From: Saccopteryx bilineata | Lineage: Eukaryota > Chordata > Mammalia > Chiroptera > Emballonuridae | Length of the DNA stretch: 64,000 nucleotides | Reading direction: 5' to 3' | NCBI RefSeq assembly: GCF_036850765.1 | Contig: NC_089493.1 | Location: forward strand, 187,273,140 to 187,337,139 | Shown here: in pieces, positions 57,040-64,000 of the stretch | Numbering within the stretch: the stretch's first letter is position 1 | Layout of the letters: each line of letters opens with the position of its first letter | The notes under the pieces: model-generated | What the model was told of the DNA's origin: nothing | Database searches by the model: none | The model's input: only the letters and a program-made list of their open reading frames with translations | Position numbers and translations under genes: made by a program

Positions 57040-58300
57040 CCCCTAAAAAGATGGTGGAAGCATTGACAGAAGGAGATGTATGTTCTATGGACAATTATTT
57101 GTCAATGTTTCACAAAGTAATCAAAAATACTTGCCAAGTTTTACATAAAAAGAGGAACAGCTTTCCGGATGATGTTACAGCACATTGGGAAAGAGGGAGG
57201 AAGGGAAACACACTTCAGTTCTCAGAGGCCCTTGTTATATTTTTCGCTGCCTTTGTTTTATCTACATAGCTTGGGTCTTCTGATTCTCTTTCTTCTTGGT
57301 GTGGATAATTGCTTTGTTGTTAGTGTTTTGACACTGAGTGACAGTGCTTTTGGGTGGTTGACAGCCAAATCTATTGGCACACTATAGTTCTCAAACATGG
57401 AGAGGTGCTTTCTTTCTGCCTAGTGACAGTAAGAGCTTCTGAGTTGACAGAGGAGGTCTCGTCCCTCTCAGAAAAGAGACAAAAGCAAAAGTGGGGGCAG
57501 TGAGATTTCTGCCAGAATAAAAACATCTATTTAATTCCACTCTGGAGAGAAATACAACAAGCAGTGCCTCTAATGATTGCAAGTCGTTCTATTTGTGTGT
57601 ATTTCCTATAGAAAATTTTGTCACTTAGTAAGCTATCAAGGTGTCCCTGTCTTGCCTTTGGAAACACTGCAAACCGAAAATAAATGTGTTTTCTCTCAGT
57701 GGAGTTCATTAAAGGGAGACAATCAGGAACAGAGTATGGAGAGGATATAAATGCAATTTTGATACATTTTAGATCACTGAATCAAAGTCATGTGATTAAA
57801 AATATCCCTAAGAATGGTCAGCAAAATTATGTTACAGGATCGTGAAAAATATTTTCTTTTTGCCAAGGCATTTGCGGCTATAAGCTGTAAGACCTGATTT
57901 GTCATTGATAATTATTAGTCAAAAAATTGCACACTCGGAGATTAAAAGCATCTTCCTGTCTTTCTTGAGAAAGGTGTTCACCATTTAGATTCTACACTAC
58001 CATATAGGTAACAGGCTACAATTGTGAAGCCAGGAGACAAGAAGACATAGAGAGAGGGTTCCTTGAGGATTGGGATTATATCTTGAAACATCTTATTCAT
58101 TATTTAGGATTTTTAAATATATTTGGGGGTATTTGTGAATCTCCTAACACTGTGTAAGCTTTGCTTGTATGTGCAATTTTCTAGTGAGCATATTTGTATC
58201 TTCACTGAATTCACAACAGATACTCCTTACACTCAAAGAAGGTGAAAATAAAGAAGGTCAAGAATAAATATTATTTCTTGACCACTATGTGGACTATTAA
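57038..58300. other. Unassigned sequence, no gene recognised
   Basis: Repeat-poor. 57390-57730 has balanced composition and two minus frames of 60-63 codons without recognisable domains; possibly conserved non-coding DNA (inference). Confidence 0.4.
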
Positions 58301-58312
58301 ACTTTCTTTTTT

Positions 58313-58624
58313 ACTGTGTGACAGAGGCAGAGAGTCAGTGACAGGGACAGATAGGGACAGACAGACAGGAATGAAGAGATAGAAGCATCAATCTTCATTG
58401 CAACACCTTAGTTGTTCATGGATTGCTTTCTTGTCTATGCCTTGACCAGGGGGCTACAGCAGACTGAGTGATCCCTTGCTCAAGCCAGCAACCTTGGGCT
58501 TAAGCTGATGAGCCTTGCTCAAACCAGATGAGCCGGTGCTCAAGCTGGTGACCTCAGGGTCTTGAACTTGGATCCTTCATGTTCCAGTCCGTCGCTCTAT
58601 CCACTGCACCACCGCCTGGTCAGG
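58313..58624 (-). mobile_element. VES-type SINE, C-type head, antisense
   Basis: Head at the right (reverse complement CCTGACCAGGCGGTGGTGCA), GCTTGAGC body in reverse, GTTGTTCATGGATTGC motif, and a short T-rich tail. Target duplication CTTTCTTTTTT (from 58302) against CTTTCTTGTTT (from 58625). Confidence 0.9.
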
Positions 58625-58879
58625 CTTTCTTGTTTTTTTTAAATTACACTCTTGGTGTCTAACAGGAATGACAAAGAATTAATACTCGGTAACTTGTTGA
58701 CTGACTCAAGGTCAAGTCCTCAAATATTACAGTGATCAAGCTTAATTAAGATCGAGTAGCCTTATTAGAGAAGCCTGAACTAGGTCCAACTGGTCAAGTC
58801 ATCAATGACAGAATTTAGCTGCAGAACTAGAGAGGCTTTATAATAGAGTCCTCTAGGAATAGAGTGGACTGCCTTGGAA

Positions 58880-59430
58880 ATTAATGACTGTTGGTTTTAA
58901 ATGATTCTTAGTTTTATTCAATAACATGCAGTACCTATTAGTAGAATGAGACAGGCTTTCTTGAAAGCACTAACATTTAAACTGAACTTTATAGGAAGAA
59001 CTGCAATTTCAACAGAAAAAAAAAATATATATATACTATCAAGCAAAGACAGGGTATTGGGAAATTGAAAGAAAATCATATAATTTCCATGTCACATATG
59101 CGTTTGGGGAAGTGAAGCCAGCAAATATTCTAGTTATGGCTTTTTGGGGTGTGAGGATAAGAAACCCCTTGGAGCTGGTTGGAGAGATGCTTTTGTGTCA
59201 GGATAGAATTAGCAATCTCATTGACATCAAGGACAGGAAATGAAATACAGCTGAGTTCATGGGCCCAGAACGACCGCGTCAGGAGCAACAGAGGCTGCCC
59301 CATGCCCTCTCGTAACTGATAGGCACGGAAGGCAAAGGAGAGGGAGGCGTCAAAGAAAACACAAAGCTTTTGAAATGGGTGAGGAAATTCAATATCCGAG
59401 CAGAGAAAGCACTCGATAAAATTACCTGCT
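58880..59430 (-). mobile_element. Possible diverged L2, antisense
   Basis: 'acatttaaactgaacttta' and 'gaggcgtcaaagaaaacac' loosely follow L2 in reverse. Weak. Confidence 0.35.
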
Positions 59431-60243
59431 CTTAACTGACTGTCTGACAGACTGGAAGATTACTTTCAAGAGGAAGAACATTGTGCCGAATTTTGACAGT
59501 GGATTTTGATGTTTGATCCCAGGTTGCAGGAGTCAACCTTTCAGCCACTTTGTTAGGAGTTTAGTAGGAAGGACTGCATTGCTTTTCATGATGAACTGTG
59601 AGTCTGAGTATTATAATGTATGTAATAGTTACATTTGTGTGTACTAAGAACTTTAATATACTCTTACGTGTACTTGCATTATATATCTGTATTACAAGGC
59701 ACTGAGATTGAGTAGGTAGGCAGTTTACAGGTGAGGATTCAGAGGCTGAACTGTTAATTAAAATTTAAAAGTTTGCTTCTAGTAAAGAAAAAATAAAACC
59801 TAGGGGTCTCCAACTGTAAATTCCCTGATTTTCCCAACCATCCACTGCTGTGAAGCACAAATCACATTTAATTGTTTTATTTTTTTAAATAATGCTTCTT
59901 TGCTCTAAGACAAGTCCTCTCCTCTTTAGTGCATCATTTTAATTTTCTGTACTGGCAATTAATGGGACTTAAATGGGATAGATCTTATTCTATAAACAAA
60001 ACAAAATAAAATGAAAACTAAGAACTGTCAGTATTTATTAGACATTCTGTTTAGCTTGAGTCCTTATAAAGTAATACTAGGTCAGATCTTAGGTTCACTG
60101 ATTGAGTATAGGAGCATTGCTTGAAATTAAATGACATGATACCAGGACGGAAGTTCACCAAGTCTAGATAACAGACAGTGTCCTTTGTTGGGCTATCATT
60201 TTTTTTTTTTTTTTTTAGCATGGTGATGCTCAAGCCTGTCTTG
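59431..60243. other. AT-rich sequence, no gene seen
   Basis: A possible MIR remnant near 59660-59760; otherwise nothing recognised. T18-type run near 60199-60216. Confidence 0.4.
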
Positions 60244-60253
60244 TTGTTTCATA

Positions 60254-60653
60254 TATATTTATTTTTTTTTTTGTATTTTTCTGAAGCTGGAAATGGGGAT
60301 AGACAGTCAGACTCCCGCATGCGCCCTACCGGGATCCACCCGGCATGCCCACCTGGGGGCGACGCTCTGCCCACCAGGGGGCGATGCTCTGCCCCTCCGG
60401 GGCATCGCTCTGTTGCGACCAGAGCCACTCTAGCGCCTGGGGCAGAGGCCAAGGAGCCATCCCCAGCACCCGGGCCATCTTTGCTCCAATGGAGCCTAGG
60501 CTGTGGGAGGGGAAGAGAGAGACAGAGAGGAAGGAAAAGAGGAGGGGTGGAGAAGCAGATGGGCGCTTCTCCTGTGTGCCCTGGCCGGGAATCAAACCTG
60601 GGACTTCTGCACGCCAGGGCAACGCTCTACCACTGAGCCAACCGGCCAGGGCC
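60254..60653 (-). mobile_element. VES-type SINE, A-type head, antisense, young
   Basis: T-rich tail at the left and head at the right (reverse complement GGCCCTGGCCGGTTGGCTCA). Two 22-bp units as in the 1146 copy. Target duplication TGTTTCATAT at 60244-60253 and 60655-60664. Several 100-150-codon frames across it are by-products. Confidence 0.93.
60371..60382 (+). promoter_or_regulatory. CTCF-like core in SINE
   Basis: CCACCAGGGGGC on the plus strand, 16 of 19 bases against the longer consensus recalled from memory. The neighbouring unit (60349-60360) has CCACCTGGGGGC, which breaks the core at one base. Confidence 0.45.
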
Positions 60654-60664
60654 CTGTTTCATAT

Positions 60665-61194
60665 TTTTTAATATATCCTTTAGTTATTAATGATAACTAA
60701 GAGGCATTTTTGGGTATGATTTCAAACACAAGTTTCCCAAGAAATAGCTTCTGTTACCAAACTGGTGTTATGTATATTTAATTAAAATGTGTCCGCTGGA
60801 AAACTATTTACTTTGTTCCCACCAGTTGAAAGCCAGATAGGCTGAAATTTTAAGTTTCTATTGGAATACATTCTACTTCTGCCTTTATTTATTCAGAGAT
60901 GCCTTTTAGAAATTTTTTTTTTTTTAGAATCTTAGTGGCAAAACTATACATTTAGGGCGACAGAAAAATAACTAGAAGGTTATACAAAGATAAATATGTT
61001 ATTAAAACATTGCTTATATTTGAAAAAGTCCTTGAAGGAATGGATTAGAAAAAAAATAATAATACAAGTTACACTGAAGTACAAACATTCACTGAGAGTA
61101 TGATGCAAATCTCAATTTGTTGACATGGAAAGGTTGTATGCATGCATACTTATGTTTTGTGTTTAAAAATGTTAAATTATAATGGATTGTTTAT
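60665..61194. other. AT-rich sequence, nothing recognised
   Basis: No repeat or exon recognised. Confidence 0.4.
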
Positions 61195-61386
61195 AGGTGT
61201 CCCCAAACTACAGCCCACGGGCCGCATGCGGCCCCCTGAGGCCATTTATCTGCCCCCCCTGCACTTCCGGAAGGGGCACCTCTTTCATTGGTGGTCAGTG
61301 AGAGGAGCACTGTATGTGGTGGCCCTCCAACGGTCTGAGGGACAGTGAACTGGCCCCCCCTGTGTAGAAATTTTGGGGACCCCTGG
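61195..61386 (+). mobile_element. Short hAT copy related to 16356 element
   Basis: Shares 'gggccgcatgcggccccctg' and 'ccatttatctgcccc' with the 537-bp element and the right end 'ttttggggacccctg'. The centre is deleted: after 'gtgagaggagc' the text jumps to 'ggccctccaacggtctgagg'. The left terminus is degraded (TAGGTGTCC in place of CAGGGGTCC) and no clean target duplication remains. Confidence 0.85.
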
Positions 61387-62470
61387 TTTAGAAATTTCCA
61401 TAATAAACTCCAGGTGTGCCCACACACATGCTCACATACATACACACACAAAACAGTATAGTATATGGTATTTTAATAGGATTCCATCTCAGTGATATGA
61501 ATTTAGGTACTTTCTACCTGTCTCTCAATTGTTTTCTTCATAAGTGTCATACAATTTTTGTGAGAATAATAAAAGATACTTTTTAAAAAGGAATAAAACA
61601 AAAGTTTTTTTTATTTTGATAATCTTTATATCTAATTCCTTTGCCCCCAATTCTAGCATTCTTGTACAATACCCCTTTTCTCCCAGTTCACCATCCCAGG
61701 CCCAACTTTTTCCCTCACTGAAAAGCGAAAACGGAAACTTGCATCAGCCATTTCTACTAGGATATAAAGTCTCTGTAAGACATACATATTTGAAAACAGT
61801 TTCAGGAGGTTTATTTCAGAATTTTAAAATGTGTATTATCAGTATTATTTTGTAGACCAGGTGACATATTAAATCAGTGATTCAGAGGTGACCTTCGAAT
61901 GCGTGTATCATCCACTTAATAAATATTTATTAAGTTGATTTTCATGATAACATGTTCAAAATTCTGTTGCAACTCTCTCATGCTGATGTTATTCAGTATT
62001 TTCTATTCTCTCCCCAAAATGTACTGTTACCACCTCCACTTCCAGTTTTCCTCTCCTTTCATTTCTGTTATTCTCACAGTCTCACCACCTATGTAGTTAT
62101 TGTCTCAATATAGGTCAGGAAACTTGATCTTTACATGTTTAGAAAGTGACCTCCAAGGAGCTTTTTCCCAGTGCCTGAAAATATAGTAGTCAGCAGTTGG
62201 GAAATATTATCTTTAGGTGTCTGAATGTGAAAGTTATAATTTTGCTCCAATTTCATCAGTTTTTCAGTACCTACCTAGTACATTGTTAGGGTTGTATAAA
62301 TATTAAATTCTAATCATATTGACAATACCTACCTAAAAGAATCCTTTCCAAATAGGCTATGCAAATAATGATTCATTTGGGTAAATGAAATAAATTTGGA
62401 TGTAAATGTTATAGACTCATTGAACAGTTTGCTGGAGTTTAGTGCTCTGCTGAACAAGTCCTTAGAGCCA
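61387..62470. other. Unassigned sequence, no gene seen
   Basis: A CA-rich stretch at 61420-61450. The frame at 61544-61855 (103 codons) has no recognisable domain. Confidence 0.4.
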
Positions 62471-62535
62471 TATGTGTGTATGTGTGTGTGCATACATGTG
62501 TGTATGCATATATGTATGTATATATATTTATACCT
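62471..62535. repeat. (TGTA/TGTG)n degenerate microsatellite
   Basis: Alternating TG, CATA and TATG units. Confidence 0.85.
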
Positions 62536-63199
62536 GTGCATTCATGTACATGTCTACATGTCTATATATCTTGTATTTTGTATAGAACGTTTATCTATCA
62601 ACTTGTTTATTTTACTTCTCATATCATATATTTTACTTGGTCAGTATATGCCCTAACAATTTCAGCTCTGTTCTTCCCCCTGACCTCCCTGGAGGCTCCC
62701 CTGTGTTGCCCTTGGCTGCCTCTTTGATTGCATTTTCATGGCAATCATTTGAATACCATGTAAAGATCTGTGAAAGATTTATTGGTAAGGGTCAGATGAC
62801 AGGAAGCCACTGGAGAAAGTCCAGTCTCGACGAAGTCACGATGTTATTTAAGAGCACTGAATCTCTCCATACCCGTCGCTTTCACATATGTCACATTCCA
62901 CTTGGTCGCAGCCCCCTAAAAGGGACCACTAGAAGCAATGTTAGTGCTGGTGTGGGCATATTTGTAAGTGACAGTACAGTTCATTTGCACAGTCCCTAGG
63001 TTATAAGTTAAATTATTTTGAGGGCTGTAGCAAATACCAAATTAGTTGCGGCATGAAACCCTGCTTTCGTAAAAATCTTCCAAGTTCCCAAGTGCTTTTA
63101 AATGTGTTCTGGGCAGAGTAGCAGGAAGATGAGGCTCAATGAGAAGCTATAAATTTACTTCTAACACTTTTTATTGGTTTTAATTTATCAAATATATTT
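62536..63199. other. Unassigned sequence, no gene recognised
   Basis: A plus frame at 62637-62999 (120 codons) covers a balanced-composition stretch but has no recognised domain. Confidence 0.4.
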
Positions 63200-63927
63200 T
63201 TCATTTTTAAAACTCTTCAAACAGCCAAATAATTCTATAAAATTCCAATTAGCAAAAACAAAGGAACAGAAATAAATGGAGAAAGGATCATGACCAGGCA
63301 CGCCACAAAAAATGGATAGCAAATAGCAGATTAATTTAGGAAGCTATTCTGACCATTACTAATGATCAGAGACACTCAAGACACCCATACCATAAATGAC
63401 TAAAATGAGATACTATTTCCTTACCCATCAGATAGGATAAGCGACCATAGTAAATTCTGACAGCATCAAGTATTGGCTAAGGGAAATTTATATAAGTTTA
63501 CAAGAGGGAGTCTTACAGATATGTTTATTGTACACGGGTTAAAATAGCAAGAAAAAAAAACATATGAATGTCTATAATTTGTATAAAGGTTAAGTTAAAG
63601 GGGTGTGTGCATTTGTGTGTGTGTGTATAAGGGGGAGTATGTTAGTTAACAGGAACAGAACATACGTATAAATACATATTGATCTATTTCAAAACCATAA
63701 TTTTGATTTAAAAACAGGTTGCATACATGATGACAGATTCTATACTATAATGTCAAGTTATAAAACAAAGTATAGAATAATGTATACACTAGAATACTAT
63801 TTATGTAAAATGATAAAAAAGGATGACAGATTCCAGAAATATAATGTCAAGTTATAAAACAAAGTATAGAGTAATGTATACACTAGAATACTATTTATGT
63901 AAAATGGTAAAAAAATATATACACAAG
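63200..63927 (+). mobile_element. Old L1 fragment with tandem duplication
   Basis: 'aaatgagatactatttcctt', 'acccatcagataggataag' and 'gacagcatcaagtattggct' follow the L1 ORF2 end/3' UTR order. Contains (TG)n near 63604-63628 and the 93-bp tandem repeat at 63729-63914. Confidence 0.55.
63729..63914. repeat. 93-bp tandem duplication, two copies
   Basis: Units 63729-63821 and 63822-63914 both begin GATGACAGATTC and are nearly identical; differences are a short variable patch after the first 12 bases and a few substitutions. Confidence 0.93.
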
Positions 63928-64000
63928 CCTGACCTGTGGTGGCACAGTGGATAAAGCGTTGACCTGGAACACTGAGGTCACCGGTTCAAAACCCTGGGCT
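63928..64000 (+). mobile_element. VES-type SINE, B-type head, cut by window end
   Basis: CCTGACCTGTGGTGGCACAG head with GGTTCAAAACC at the B-box position, as in the antisense copy at 2603. The rest lies outside the window. Confidence 0.9.

Noticed and set aside
60178..60700. Frames up to 152 codons
   Set aside because: SINE-derived, same peptides as at 1.1 and 18.5 kb.

Overview
This is a mammalian nuclear intergenic window, almost certainly from a bat. The best clue is sixteen tRNA-derived SINE copies of the VES type (bat SINEs) in at least three head types. It also holds three distinct hAT MITE families with CAGGGGT-like ends and 8-bp target duplications, a mariner-like MITE, and ordinary mammalian fossils (L1, L2, MIR, MLT1, MER5). 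Bats with VES-type SINEs and hAT MITEs fit well. I lean to a rhinolophoid from memory of the SINE consensus, but the family cannot be fixed from sequence alone. I find no supportable protein-coding gene, no intact exon, and no functional rRNA or tRNA gene. The open reading frames fall in repeats or look like chance.

Layout. 1-8 kb: an old LTR broken by a hAT MITE that is itself broken by a young SINE, then further SINEs and an L1 3' end. 8.3-13 kb: a repeat-poor 4.7 kb block. 13-24.3 kb: a long antisense L2, AT-rich tandem repeats, MER5-like hATs, a 537-bp hAT element, a 73-bp mariner-like MITE, MLT1, an L2 split by a SINE, MIRs, and a nested antisense L1 complex. 24-35 kb: mostly L1, MLT1 and SINE fragments with unassigned stretches. 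36 kb: an 830-bp C-rich CATCCC-type minisatellite. 39-45 kb: two solo LTRs of one family with different target duplications (one inside an MLT1), a 319-bp hAT MITE, and more SINEs. 45-56 kb: largely repeat-poor. 56.5-57 kb: an inverted repeat with 107/108-bp arms differing by one base in an A-run. 58-64 kb: SINEs, a short hAT copy, and an L1 carrying a 93-bp tandem duplication.

There is no operon or pathway here. Any function would be regulatory. The main candidates are CTCF-like core motifs carried by SINE and hAT copies, and the repeat-poor blocks, which may hold conserved non-coding elements. The most unusual structure is the near-perfect inverted repeat at 56492-56969. Repeat family names rest on recognising consensus features by eye; target duplications and terminal repeats were read directly.
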